In this document: positions 1-12,830 of the stretch, one piece after another | How the letters are laid out: each line of letters opens with the position of its first letter | How positions within the stretch are numbered: the stretch's first letter is position 1 | Source: Lytechinus variegatus | Lineage: Eukaryota; Echinodermata; Echinoidea; Temnopleuroida; Toxopneustidae | Assembly (NCBI RefSeq): GCF_018143015.1 | Contig: NC_054740.1 | Location: 69,961,356 to 70,025,355, forward strand | Direction: 5' to 3' | DNA length: 64,000 nucleotides | Position numbers and translations under genes: made by a program | Notes under the pieces: model-generated | Told to the model about the DNA's origin: nothing | The model's database searches: none | Seen by the model: only the letters and a program-made list of their open reading frames with translations

Positions 1-230
1 GGGGGGAGGGAGGGAGGTGCTGTGTATGCTAAGCACCATAGGCAGCACCCCTGGAAATCAGGTTTTGTAGATATTTGACCAAAATCACCTTTAATTTGGA
101 GCAAAAACCCTTTTTGGGGGGAGGGGGAACTTGTAAAGTTTTTTTGTCAAACCAGTACCCTTAAAGAATTCTATGAAATGCCTGTTATTTTCCGGTATTT
201 TGATTAATTCCTATTGTGGTCATTTCACAG
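1..230. other. GPD2 intron, 3' part
   Basis: G-rich simple sequence at 1-20, then AT-rich intron ending in TTTCACAG before the exon at 231. No coding signal seen. Confidence 0.7.
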
Positions 231-3200
231 TACAAATTAGTGAAGGAGGCCTTACATGAGAGAGCAAACCTACTGGATATTGCCCCACATCTAGCTTATC
301 CTCTCCCAATTATGCTTCCTGTTTACAAGTAAGTCTCATTTTGTATTGAAAATAATTTAACAGTTGAGTTATGTTTTTCGAAAAATAACAAGGCAATGGC
401 ATGAAGCAGTGTAGACGATCTCTTTGACTATCTTTGGTTGAATTGCTTCATTTTTTTTAATAGGATTCAGTGATTTTTGCAATACAAACTATCCCTCTAG
501 GCCTATAATTTCAATATTTTTTCAGACAAGGCTACTTTCCTATAGGGCACATTTCTACATTTTAGCTTAATGAAAAGAAAAAAAATCAACAAAAAGGGCC
601 CCACAAATATCCAAGCCCAAAGAATGGGCTTTAGGCTTATCGATGGGGCATCCATGGCCTCGTTGGCTTTTGATGTTCGTTGAAGTTTTTCTTAAATCAT
701 TCAACGATTATTAAAATTTCTGAAATGTACTGACATGTACCATCTCATGAATTTACATGTGGTTAATGTTATTTACTGTATGAAACATCAGTAAATGACT
801 AGAATGTAAGTTCAATTCAAATTATGCTTGTATATATCTTGTAAGAAGAATAAGAACTACTTGCGATTTTTAAATTGTTTTCATTCAGGCATGTGTAATT
901 TTAAGTATACTGTTTATTTTGCGTAACTGATACTTTCACACAGACTGTGGCAGCTACCGTACTACTGGGCTGGTATCAAGGCATATGATCTTGTTGCTGG
1001 AAGACAAAACTTGAGGGCTAGCTACTTCCTCTCCAAGGAAAGAGCATTAGAGAGGTTTCCCATGCTGAAACGAGACAAATTAGTCGGTGCTATTGTATAT
1101 TATGATGGTGAGAGTAAAATTTGTAATAGTATCATGAAAATGAAAGTTAATGTTGTCATTTTTCAATTGTTTGCTTTCAGAGATCTTGTGAAAGCATTTC
1201 TTCTTGCAATTTGAAGTATAGTCCAAAATTAATGATAGCATAGATCTGTGTTTGTTTTTTTCTTTCAAATCTTAAAAAACAACAACCAAGGTTCCCAAAA
1301 AAGGCATAGCATTTAGAATATTACACACACATCTAAGAATCCCCCATCAGAGGTTGTTTTTCTGTCATTTTTGTAGAGGGAACCATTTATATTAGTGCAT
1401 GGTTTGATGTATAGTGGTGGCAAGTTATATTAGAAATAATTAGTGGTACATGTATCAGAATCTGAAATACTCTAGTTATTCCTACCCAGAGTTTGATAAG
1501 GTGTGCTTCTTTTTTCAAATTTTACATTGTCTTCAAATTGTATCATTTTAAAGGCACCTAGCCCTTAGTAAGGTCTGAGTTCATATTCATAGTTTATGAT
1601 ACATTTTATTTTGTTCACAAACATTTGTACATGGTATTTTTAAAATCGTTAATAACAGGATAAGCAGATTGTCATTATGACAGACATTAGTTACATACAC
1701 AACCAAAGTCATTACATTAGGAGTAGGATTTCAGTAAAAGATACATAAAAGAGACCTTAACAAGGTTTGGAGGCTTAATTCTTTTAAATCTCATAGCTTA
1801 ATTTTGATCATGAAGGGCTTTGTATTTGACAGCATGATGATGTGATGTATCATTGTTTATTATTGATTATTTCAGGTCAGCACAATGATTCTAGAATGAA
1901 TATAGCTTTAGCATTAACAGCAGCCAGGATGGGGGCTACATTGGCTAACCATACAGAGGTCCTTGATCTTATCAAGTTTGAAAATGATGTAGGAGAGGAG
2001 GAGGTTAGAGGGGCAAGACTAAGGGATAGAATCTCAGGTGAGTGATAGACTCAGTTGTGTCATTCTAGTAGACACTGAAGTGCTTTCAAGTGCAGTGTTG
2101 ATGTTTTCAAGTGCAGTGTTATTTGTTGAAGTTTTCAAGTGCAGTGTTATTTGTTGAAGTTTTCAAGTGCAGTGTTTATGTTGGTGATTTCAAGTCCAGT
2201 GTTAATGTTGGTACTTTTAAGTGCAGTTTTATTGTTTTTTTTTCAATTGACAGTGTTATTGGTGGTGTTTTCAATGAGGCAGAACTTTCTGTTTAAAAAA
2301 AATCTGCTTCAATACAGTTGTCAAGTCTGGCCTGAGCTAAAGAATTACATGATTAATGACTACGTAATGCATGGCAAAACGTCTTTTGTGAGCCTTTATT
2401 CATTTCCTGTGCAAATTATACAATTATAATTGCATCAGGTCTCTGGTTTATCATTAATAAGGTACTCATTATTCTATCTTTTTTAATAGTTAAATGTTTT
2501 GTCGATTATGCTTGATATATTCATATGATTACAGTTGTATTCATGAAGTAACGAATTTAAATTGTATTGATGTATATGTTGCTGGTTGTTTTGTAGGTAA
2601 AGAATATAGTGTCCTGGCCAAGTGTGTGGTCAATGCTACAGGACCGTTTACAGACAGCATTAGACAGATGGCAGTTCCAGAAAGCAAGCAGATTTGTCAG
2701 CCAAGCTCGGGAGTTCATATAGTACTACCAGATTATTACAGGTAGGGTATTGCAATAATATAAAATAAAACAAAAAAATAATAATGAAGATGTAATGCAT
2801 TACTGCATATTTCACATGGTATATTTTTCAAAATGCATTAATGAATATTTCATTTGTATATTTTACAAAAGTATTACTTCATTTCATGCTTGTACTCACA
2901 TTTAAAACATGGTTCAATTTTATGTGTATATAACTACCAGATTATTAATACAGGAGGCGTCTTGCTCCAGGATCTTGTTATATTAACAAAAATCTATAAT
3001 CAAATCTAAATTGGAAATAATGTGCTTTAATCGGGTAATGAGGTAGACCGAACTCAAAAGATCCATTGGCAAGTTCCTTTTAGTAAAAATTACCATCCAT
3101 GAGCTCATTGAAAATTTTAGCAACTTTTTTTGCCTATCATGAGTCAATTGATAGTGGGTTTTTTAGCAACATTTGCAATCCATGAGTCCAATTTCTCTTA

Positions 3201-6200
3201 TCTGATGTATATAGAGACATGCACAAATTTGTTATTGTTTTATCAAACATCTCTTAATCTATCCAATTATCATTTTAGCATTTGTTGCTGTTCTCTGGTT
3301 GTTGGATTTTATTGATTCTTTTGACTGGTCCTCAAACCATGGGTTTTATTAGGGTTAATCTGTCTCATTGAGGTTTGAATATTCATTGCTCTTCTCTGAT
3401 GGGTGTGTGTTCTTGTTACTTTGTTTAGTCCTGAAGCCATGGGTCTGTTGGACCCCTCTACCAGCGATGGGCGTGTTATTTTCTTTCTTCCCTGGGAGAA
3501 ATTTACCCTTGCCGGGACAACAGATAGACCTTGTGAAGTGACCCATAATCCCTCACCGTCAGAAGCAGATATCCAATTCATCTTGAAAGAAATCAAAGAC
3601 TACCTCAGTAAAGATGTCACAGGTGAGATTAATATTGTCATTGGACAATTCCAAGCAGTAACAAGACACTGCCCAATATATGCTTATTTGTATCGGCAGT
3701 GTGATTCTTTGACAGCTTTCATTTCATGATTTCACAAAGTTCAGTTTATGTAACTGTACCAGGGCCCTGTCTTACAAAGAGATGCGTTTGATCCAATCAA
3801 TCACAACTACGGACAGCCAGCAACGTCAACTTCTATCATGCATGTTTGTTCAAAATATTCTCTAACTGGGATGTCTATTCATGCATTCATTGTTTTCTTG
3901 AAAATTTGCTATGCTTCTCTTTGTTTACAAAGGAGATCGTGCAAATTTTCTATAGAAAAAAATTATGACACTGATGGATTTCTATAAAGTTACGATTGAT
4001 TGGACTCTTTGTAAACCGGGGCCCAGATCTAGATCTATAAAGATAATAGTGATTATCAACCCTGGTTTTACACACTCATGAAATCAATGTTTTCTGTAAC
4101 TACATTCATTTATCTTTAATTTCTGCAGTAAGAAGAGGAGATGTGATGGCAGCATGGAGTGGGATCAGACCTTTAGTGACGGACCCCAACTCTAAGAACA
4201 CTGAATCTATCTCAAGGAATCACGTCATCGACGTCTCTCATAACAAACTCATCACAATTGCAGGTAAGAAAGAGATGTTTTACAATGTTCTCTTAGCCTC
4301 CAGAACCGCATGTGGGTGTTTCATAAAGCTGTCTGTAAGTGACAAGTGACTCTACAAACGCTGGTGATCCTTTCTTGATGTAAATTATGCGCACCCAAAT
4401 GTTATTTGGTGTGGATAAAGCTGCTAAAAAATGATCACCAGTCGTTTTTAAAGTCACTCGTGAAGTACAAACAGCTTTATGAAATGCCTACTGCATCTTG
4501 CAGAAGTAGATTAACCTACATTGCTGTGATGTATGTTCTGCAAAAAAATGTATTTTCCATTTATAATAACCATTTATTAATGGAGCTGTCCCACATCAAT
4601 GTGTTAGCTGGCGTATACTGATGTAAAGATGCTTGGAGGATTCCTGCATTAAAAAACATTTGTCATACTTCTGGTGAGATTCCTTATCCTATTTTTGTCA
4701 CCAAATTTACTTCCTCTAACATGTGAAGTGTTTAAAACTCTCCAAAGGCACTAACATGTGCAAGTGTAGCATTGGATGCTGTCAATGAAACAATACTTGA
4801 TATTTCCATTCTATTTGTTCAGGTGGTAAATGGACGACATACCGTAGCATGGCGGTGGATGCTGTTGATGCTGCGGTGGAGGCATGTGGTCTAGAACCAA
4901 GGCATAATTCACTGACCGATGGTTTGCTGTTAGAGGGCGCCCACGGCTGGACACCGACCATGTTCATCAGGCTCATTCAAGATTTTGGTCTTGAAAATGA
5001 GGTGAGACAGATGCCCATTTAGGCATTTATATCATTTGTGATGTGCACTTTGCAAGAACTGTGTACGTTTAAAATAAAACCAGTGCACATAAAGCACTCA
5101 AGGGATGTGGGAGAATTCGGTCTCTCTGACCAAGTGGTCTTTGTGACCAGGTTCTGTTGTACATGATCCAATAATAAGGGAAACAACAGATATGATCTTT
5201 TTGGACAGGTGGTAGCTAAAGCATTTTTATTATGTTTTATCTAATTGAATCATGTTATAATATATTTATAACAAATGATAAAATTAGTTGATAAGGTTTG
5301 TTGGATACACAATGTAGATAAGGTAGGCCTGAAAAGAATTTTTCATATTTGGATGTAATTTTCTTATCATTAAGCTGTTGATATTTTTGTATTTTTATAA
5401 AGTTGTATTGCACATTTATGAGTTAATCCTAACTGTATATATTGAGATTTGGAAGTCAAATTTATTCATTTTTTTCTGCTCAAAAAATATGATCAAAGTA
5501 ATAATAATCAAAATATCACAAAGAATTCTGTGTATATCATGATGATATATAAACTATAGAAGAAATGAAACCGAGGTGAGCAAAAGTTACTCTGGCTAAT
5601 AAGTCAATGAAGCTCATGCATTATAATCTCTTTGACAGGTTGCCCAGCATTTGTCTAATACCTATGGAGACAAGGCTGTAGAGGTAGCCCGAATGGCTAG
5701 CTTGACGGGCAAGAGATGGCCCGTTGTAGGAAGGAGACTGGTCGAAGATTTCCCTTACATTGAAGCAGAGGTAAGGCTTTACCAGGAAAACCACTCCTAC
5801 ATTCAATAATGGAACTTTATACGTTATAAATGATGATGGTGGTGATGTTTTACCTGATTGCTATGAATGCTTGTAAGAAAGCAATCAGAGGACCGACAGC
5901 TTAAGGTTCTCTCTGGGGGCTTGTAATTAAGATAACTGCCATACAAAAATTAATTAGTATACCAAGTGGGAAATTGAACCTGGGTTACTGAATTGTGAAT
6001 CCACCGCTCTAGTAACTGAGCTATTACACCAAGTGTTTTGCATGGTGTTCTCAATAACAGTTTTATCAACCCAGATAAGGACAAGTTTAAGTCTCCTGAG
6101 GAATACTTTTAATTGTTTCACCAGAAGTTAGTTATCGCAATACAGGCATAAGTACATATATATGTTCAGGATTACAGTAATCCCGCATTAATGACACAGT

Positions 6201-8731
6201 ATCACTACTAAACCAAACTTATCATCTGCAGGTGGTATATGCAGTGAAGGAATATGCCTGTACAGCAGTGGATGTGTTGGCTAGGAGAACCCGTCTTGCC
6301 TTTCTCAATGTTCAAGCAGCTGAAGAAGCCCTACCAAGGATCGTTGAGATCATGGCCAAACAACTAGGATGGAATAAGACTAGACAAGAGGTAAGCTAAC
6401 AGTTGTTTGGATATCCTCCTCGAAAGGAGGATAGAATTTTTTTTTTGGGGGGGGTCCTTTTTTTGCCTGAATACTGCTGCTTAGTTTTTGGTGGTTTTTG
6501 CACCTAGTGGTGTTTCACAGATATAATAATAATGATAATAATCCGCTTTTATACAGCGCTTAATACATACGAACGACTTGTCTAAGCCCTTTACAGATAT
6601 ATTATTAGTCATTCCCGCACACAATTTGTGCACATCCTCCACTCCCTGAGGAATATGCCAGTCAGTCGCTTGTGAGGTGCACACAGTACTGGACAAGCTA
6701 CAATGACTTTCACATTCGGGTACCCATTTAGCACCTGGGTCGAGAGTGGCAAAGTGTAGATTGACGCCTTGGCAAAGGATGCCAGACAGCGGTGGGATTC
6801 ATACACACGATTTTCTTAAAATCACACTTTTTTTTCTTAGTTGTGTTTGGCGTGAAACCAATCACCACTTTGGTCAGATTATGTTCATTAGACATACTCT
6901 TTAGGATACCAATCAATATTCTTGTGTGTGTTGGCACTTAAACAAATCGGGTTTGATTATAATAGATGATAATTATCGTTATATTTATATAGCACTTCAT
7001 ACTTTGTGTTTCTAGCCGCTTTACAATGTAATTATTCCCAAGTCAATGGTCATGACCCTTTGGTTACAAGGCGAGAGTCTGAACTGCAACACCATGACAC
7101 TTAACCCTTTGTAAAATGCTTTCGGCCATTTAGTATTAAGATTAAGTAAGATGCTACAATGTTGTCGTTTGTTCTACAGCTGGAGCTTGCCAATGGACGG
7201 AAATTTCTGAATGAGGAGATGGGGTACAATTGTCGAGCTGAGCTCATGACTGTACCTATCAACTTCACAGAGGGAGAGAAGGAGAAATACACCAAGCGTT
7301 TCCAGATGTTGGACAAGGAGAAGAAAGGATACATTACTCCTAATGACATGAGACAATTCTTAAAGGTACCTGGTCATCCTTAATGTGCGATTTCAAGCAC
7401 AATATGCTCTGCAACTGAGCCCATATAATGATCATTTTTTTTGATGTAGATTGTAAAAGGCTGGTTATAATACAACTAAGAATTGGTATTTGCCAATGGA
7501 ATCATCAAAGTGAACACAAATTGACTCAATTCTTTAGGAATTCACATGTACTGCACACAAATAAGCATGTATGGAACTACACCCATATTGTTTCAGCTCT
7601 TATCTGTATATATTTATACCCCCACCAAACAAAGTTTGAAGGAGGTATATAGGGATCAACATATGGTCAGTCGGATAAAATGACCCATTACGCAACAGAG
7701 AAAATGTTGGTAAAGTTTTTTTTTAGGAAATCTGGGGAGCGTTTCATGAAAGGACTTTTCGGACGTTTTATGTGACCAGTTATGTTTTATCTGACAGTTA
7801 CTATAGTTATAGGGTTTCTCAGCCAATCAAAATCAAGGAAAGTTGTCAGATCTGACAACTTGTCGGACATACATGAAACACTCCCCCGGGTGAAATATGC
7901 AAAAGGTTGGTTATTCTGTCACTTGGTTTTATATACATTTCTTTATTCATTGACCGTTTCTTTGTTGCATTATGATAGAGTGTTGGAGATGATTTGACTG
8001 AAGATCAACTACGCAGTATGATGAATGAAGTGGATTGCAATAAGAATGGCAGGGTGGAACTCACCGAGTTTCTACAGGTACGTATCATTAGATATGAAAC
8101 CCTGTCACAAAAGCAGAAAAATGAAAAGCAATAATGATAAGGAATTTGTAGAAGTGCTGTAAAAAGAAAAGTATCGAAGCACATAGAATACACCAAGACA
8201 TGAACAACAAGTTTTTCAAAGAAAGATAGAGAAAGTAGATAACTTCTAACTCCCGGAAGAGTAGGGAATAATATCTTTGCCATTCAAATCATTGCATAAT
8301 TCTGATTTATGGTTAAATCATTCAAAAATCATTCAAGAATTCCAAAATTAAATTGTGTAGATGATTTGAGTTTATCAATTATAAGAACAATTTATATGTA
8401 GCACTGTAACCAGAAAAGCAGAAGTGCATGATTGTGATAAGGGCTATGACTAACCTATTATCTTTGACAAAAAATATTCCTCAAAATTTGACAAGTATAT
8501 TGTATAAAGTTAAAAAGTGAATGCATTAATAATAATAATTGACAACATTTATGTAGATTATTTTAAGGCTAATTCATGGAATCTTTAATTGCCTTTAACA
8601 TTTTTTTCTCCTTTCATTAGCTCATGAGTGCAATAAGGACTGGAGCAATGGCCAACATTCGCCTCGAGCTGGCGCTCAACAAGTGGGAGCGTAAACTGAT
8701 ACCAACCTACAGGAGTGGAGGTGGAGTATAA
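231..8731 (+). CDS. GPD2: GPD2, mitochondrial FAD-dependent glycerol-3-phosphate dehydrogenase (5' part lies outside the window)
   Basis: Inner-membrane flavoenzyme of the glycerol phosphate shuttle: it oxidises glycerol-3-phosphate to dihydroxyacetone phosphate and passes electrons to ubiquinone. Exons: 231-328, 944-1107, 1876-2037, 2597-2741, 3429-3622, 4129-4263, 4823-5001, 5639-5770, 6232-6390, 7180-7365, 7979-8077, 8621-8731. They join in one frame into 587 residues ending at TAA 8729-8731; all have GT-AG borders. The first visible codon is TAC at 231. About 140 N-terminal residues, including the mitochondrial presequence and FAD dinucleotide-binding motif, must be upstream, since the human protein is 727 aa. 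Seen: NATGPFTD, GRVIFFLPW, IRPLVTDP, AGGKWTTYRSMA near residue 300 and NVQAAEEALPRIVE, all typical of the GlpD/GPD2 family. Two EF-hands follow: loop 1 at residues 501-512 (DKEKKGYITPND, poor ligands at positions 3 and 5) and loop 2 at 537-548 (DCNKNGRVELTE, canonical). The EF-hands mark the calcium-responsive animal enzyme rather than bacterial GlpD. Confidence 0.96.
2082..2250. repeat. 28-bp minisatellite in a GPD2 intron
   Basis: About six head-to-tail copies of a unit close to TTTTCAAGTGCAGTGTTATT plus 8 bp. The middle copies are nearly identical and the outer ones drift. It starts 44 bp after the donor of the exon ending at 2037. Confidence 0.85.
3762..4024. mobile_element. Foldback MITE in a GPD2 intron
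   Basis: Inverted ends GGGCCCTGTCTTACAAAGAG and CTCTTTGTAAACCGGGGCCC bracket about 260 bp with no open frame. The structure fits a non-autonomous terminal-inverted-repeat element. The superfamily is not determined. Confidence 0.65.
4313..4489. mobile_element. Foldback MITE, TTTCATAAAGCTG end family
   Basis: The left end GGGTGTTTCATAAAGCTG and right end ACAGCTTTATGAAATGCC are inverted, with internal inverted segments around GACTGGTGATC-type sequence. Related copies lie at 15826-16005 and 32065-32403. It sits in a GPD2 intron. Confidence 0.7.
6520..6810 (-). mobile_element. tRNA-derived SINE, 5'-truncated, antisense in a GPD2 intron
   Basis: Read on the minus strand it matches the body of the SINE at 40659-41000: shared stretches include TGCCACTCTCGACCCAGGTGC, TAAATGGGTACC and a tail of AATAATAAT type, here at 6525-6545. 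The promoter-bearing head has degraded near 6800. A second short fragment of this kind lies at 6950-7090. Confidence 0.75.
7734..7888. mobile_element. Foldback MITE, GGGGAGCGTTTCATGAAA end family
   Basis: The ends GGGGAGCGTTTCATGAAAGG and ACATGAAACACTCCCCC are inverted. The core has GTTGTCAGATCTGACAACTT, itself palindromic. The close relative at 44065-44226 shares the core almost exactly; 17411-17554 is a more distant relative. Confidence 0.75.
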
Positions 8732-11700
8732 ATACAATGCTGTGATTCCTTCACCGGGTGGTGCACGGTTCATTATATCATGCCATGTTTGCTGTTTATT
8801 GACTGATGTGTAACACCTGCATTTATTTAATTTTATAAATTAATACATTTTTTTATAAATGATGAATAGAGTTGTGGCAGAGAAAATCTATGTGAGGTAG
8901 AGGTATTACTTACAATATATATACAAATTTATGATGATGGTATTTTGTGACTAATGTTATACCTTCCTCATCTTTTACTCCTCTCTCTTTCTCCCCTCTC
9001 TCTATTTTCCTAATTTTTTCTGTCTTTAACCTAATCTTGTCAGGTATGTGGATCAGCAAAATATAACATTGATTTTTCTACAACCACTTTATTTGAAATA
9101 TGTTTTTTATATACAGTAGGCCTATTTATAATAAATTGAAATGTAAGGATTGTTATATGCAACTTGTGATGTATTGGATATATGCAAAATATAATAACTA
9201 GTTGTGTTTTGTGGGTCATTTATTTTGATCGGTCCTTTAACTTTCAAAACTTGTCTATTCGCACAATGGGTGGATGTTTGTCACAGTAAGTTAAGCTTCT
9301 ACCTAATATACATGTAGGTAACTATGGATGCAATGAGAGAAATAAGTTCGATATTCTCCAGTGGAAAAAATTATATTTGAAATTTCGAATCGCATTGAAG
9401 ATTATATTTCTTATGGCATTCTTTCATATATATATACTGTTAAAGCTAGTGTTTATGTGCTTGTTAAGTGTGACACGTACATTTTATCTTTTCTATCTTT
9501 GCCAAAATACATATTTTGATTGTTATTTTCAAACTTGACTGTTGTGATGCTAAATTTCTTTGCCTTTTGTTGATGCCCTGCCTCATTCTAAATCTAGATA
9601 GATGTAAAATACTTCAAAAGAAATTGAAAAGAAGCATGAACCTTATGAGGCTGGACCAGGATGGGGGTGGGGCTCTTGTATATTCATTACTGTTGAATTT
9701 GTTACTTACACGTTGCAGTCGATGAAAGTCTAAATTTATTCAAAAAGAAGCAAAACATTGTCATACATAAATGACTTGGGGCTGAAAACATAGTATTGAA
9801 ATTCTGTTATTTGATTTTCATCTTTTATGATTGTTGGTCTTCAAAGATGAGTAAGATTCAAGAGAAAAAAAAAGGTCATACAATAAATAAAAAACTATTG
9901 AAATGCCTGTGCCCCTCCCCAGCATACAAATGCAGTTACTAAGGGTCAAGGACTTGAATGGGGGATTTCCTTACTAAAGAGCTGCTTTGAATTGCAATTC
10001 TAAAAACAAAGCAAGTTCTCAATACATGCTTGTGATTGATCGCAACTAGCAATTCAAGTTCCGTTTGAAAGCATCTCTTTCTTCTACAGGCCACTGATAT
10101 CAATTTAATGAAATGCAGAATGTTCGCTCATTGTCAATGTATAAAAAGTGTATAATAATAATGATGTCTCTGTAGCACCTTTTCTTAAAAAGATACAAAG
10201 CGCATGGAAGAAATTGGAGGAAATTGTTACTTTAAAGGGGAATGAAACCTTTGGAACAAATAGGCTTGTGTAGAAACAGAAAAATCAAAGAATAAGAATA
10301 AAGAAAGTTTGAGAAAAATCGGACAAATAGTGAGAAAGTTATGAGCATTTTAATATTGTAATCACTAATGCTATGGTGATCCTCACATTGGCAATGCGAC
10401 AAGGATGTGTGATGTCACTGATGAACAACTTTCCCTTTGGTGGACTATAAAATACCCTCAAAATGTCTCTTTTTGCTTTTTCTTATGATGATACAAACTC
10501 TTTATCTATGATGTATTCTTGAAAAATATGAATTACATGCCCTCATGTAAACAGAACACATGAGTTATGGATAGATGTGATTAAAGAGGCAATTCTAGTG
10601 AAATATATACTTACGTAATGGGGAGAGTTGTTCACAAGTGACATCACACATCTTTGTCGCATTACCAATTTGCTATCTCCATAGCATTAGTGATCGCAAT
10701 ATTCAAATGCTCATAACTTTCTCATTATTTGTCCGATTTTTCTCAAACTTTTGTTGATCTGTTTCTTTGATTTTTCTGTTTTCACACAAGCTATCTGGTT
10801 CCAATGGTTTCATTCTCCTTTAATCTTCACAAATATAGCCCATGTTTATCCTACATCAAATCTCTAGATATAATCTGTTCCTGCAAAAGTAGACCTGCGC
10901 ATGCCATGAGCGAGAGTAGATTTATCAGTAATCACTTGATTATATGTGTTAGAACCTTTTATCAGTAAAAAGGGGGAATATTTTTTTATGTAATTGTGTG
11001 TATTCGTCCAATAATCATTCTATTTTTCAGTTCATTGAATTATTTGTTGTAATCTTCCTTTAAAAGTATACAGGGTATATGTGTTGTATTAATTTTAAGA
11101 TTATAAATTTTTGTTGAATGAATTGATGAGTGAATGCTACACTTCTGGTTTTGTGCAGGACTATAGAAATTGTCTGGAAGTTATCATGATACTGATATTA
11201 AACCTGCATTTTAGTGTGTTATGAAAGCTGGACATTTATAATTGTACAGTTTCATCATTACAATGGAATGTAATGTAAAAGTCTAGCAACAAAGACAAAG
11301 CTCAGTCATATGAACAATTTCTTTTTCAAATGCACGTCAAGCAAGGGTTGAAAAATATGACGACTTTACTGACCTTGGGTCCGCTTTGAGATTTATGGTA
11401 CCAAACATTCACTATCGGTTACATCTACAGTATATAAGGGTTAGTTGTTAAAGTAAAGCATATATTTGTAGTTATGTAATTCTGTAGACTATCCATTTGG
11501 AGTAGATTCCATTGAAAATCAACCTCAATTTTAGTCAGGGAAATGAAATTCCATTTGCAGAGATTTGAGCGTGTTTCAGAGAAGCCCGCTCAAAGTCCGC
11601 ATGCTTTTTTATTGTGTTGCAGATAGATGTAATATAGTGTAGAAATAAAAGAGTGATACCAAGTCGTACAAAGTCAATCATTGATTCAGGGAAATACATA

Positions 11701-12830
11701 TATACATTCGCATGCATGCGACTGCACTTTACCCATGTGATTGACAATTTTAAGATACATATACATTTATATCACAGGTTTGTAACAAATTTGCTTGTTT
11801 GACATTTTGTATTTTAGCATGGGACACTATTCAGTGTGTAATAATTAGTTTCTGATGGCGAGAAATGTTTCCTTTCGCCAAAAGAATTTGAGGTTATATT
11901 TTTGTCCATTACAAATTTTGTCCAACCAGATTTTGTTGAACTTTGTAAGGAAAAGTTAAGGTACATTACACAAGTCATGAAATTTTGGAATAAAAATAAT
12001 AATTCAACATTTTAAACTGTCTCATGAATCCAGTGACTGAAAACAAAGAGAATATGATCTAATCTGAACAAAAAAATCCACCTTGAAAAGTTAAAAATCA
12101 GAAGAAAACTTTTTTATATATTGGTTACATTTTTTTTTGCTGATTTTATTGAAGTTATTGGGATAGTTTAGTTTTCATATGATGCTGAAATGTTAAAAAA
12201 CAAGATGTATATTTAACTAGCTGCAGTAGAAATATTTGTTGTCTTTCTTCTAGTATGTAGATAGCCTTTTTGTTATTAATGTAAAGTACCATTTCAGCCT
12301 TATCCGTCTAATACATAATACATAATAGTAATACACTAATTCAATAAATGCTAATTTGGTGCATATTAAGGTTTACATAATCTGATGTCACTAATATGAA
12401 ATTCAATATTTCTTGGTTCATTCAGTCGTAAACTTCTTCCTGTGAGGTTGCCGGCAAATTCTGATGCACTTTAATGGCCGGTCATTTTACTCTGCATATA
12501 TTTCCTTCACCCGTGTGTAGTGGTGGAGTGGATGATATGAAAAATTTCTTAATTGCTTTGAATTCATTGGGGAGTTTTCATCGCAGATTAACTATATTGA
12601 TTTCTTTTATTGAAGTCATGAACCAGTATCTATGAAACCTGTTGATTCTTATTCTGGATTTGGTTTATTTATGATATTTCTTGAAATATTTATATCTTAC
12701 GTTTTGATCTTTTAAAAACTTATTGTCTTTTTCAAATATACTCATGTGATGGGTAGAGATGTGGATCTTAGATGTAACTCTTTTATATATTTCTATTGAA
12801 GAAAATAAAGGAATGTTTTTTTTTCTACGT
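8732..12830 (+). other. GPD2 3' UTR and downstream region
   Basis: AT-rich and without a supported exon. AATAAA signals lie at 9130-9135, 9882-9887, 11989-11994 and 12804-12809. The last is followed at once by a T-rich run and TG-rich sequence, a good cleavage context. The sequence alone does not say which is used, so the 3' UTR could be 0.4 kb or about 4.1 kb. The TTAA-flanked MITE at 10236-10819 would be transcribed only in the longer forms. Confidence 0.5.
10236..10819. mobile_element. TTAA-flanked MITE, family A
   Basis: Flanked by TTAA at 10232-10235 and 10820-10823. The ends AGGGGAATGAAACC and GGTTTCATTCTCCT are inverted, and long subterminal arms (about 200 bp) include CACATTGGCAATGCGACAA and its reverse. 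There is no open frame. A TTAA target is known for piggyBac and Kolobok transposons; which one mobilised this is not resolved. Related copies: 49639-50136 and a right-end fragment at about 28540-28662. Confidence 0.85.
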
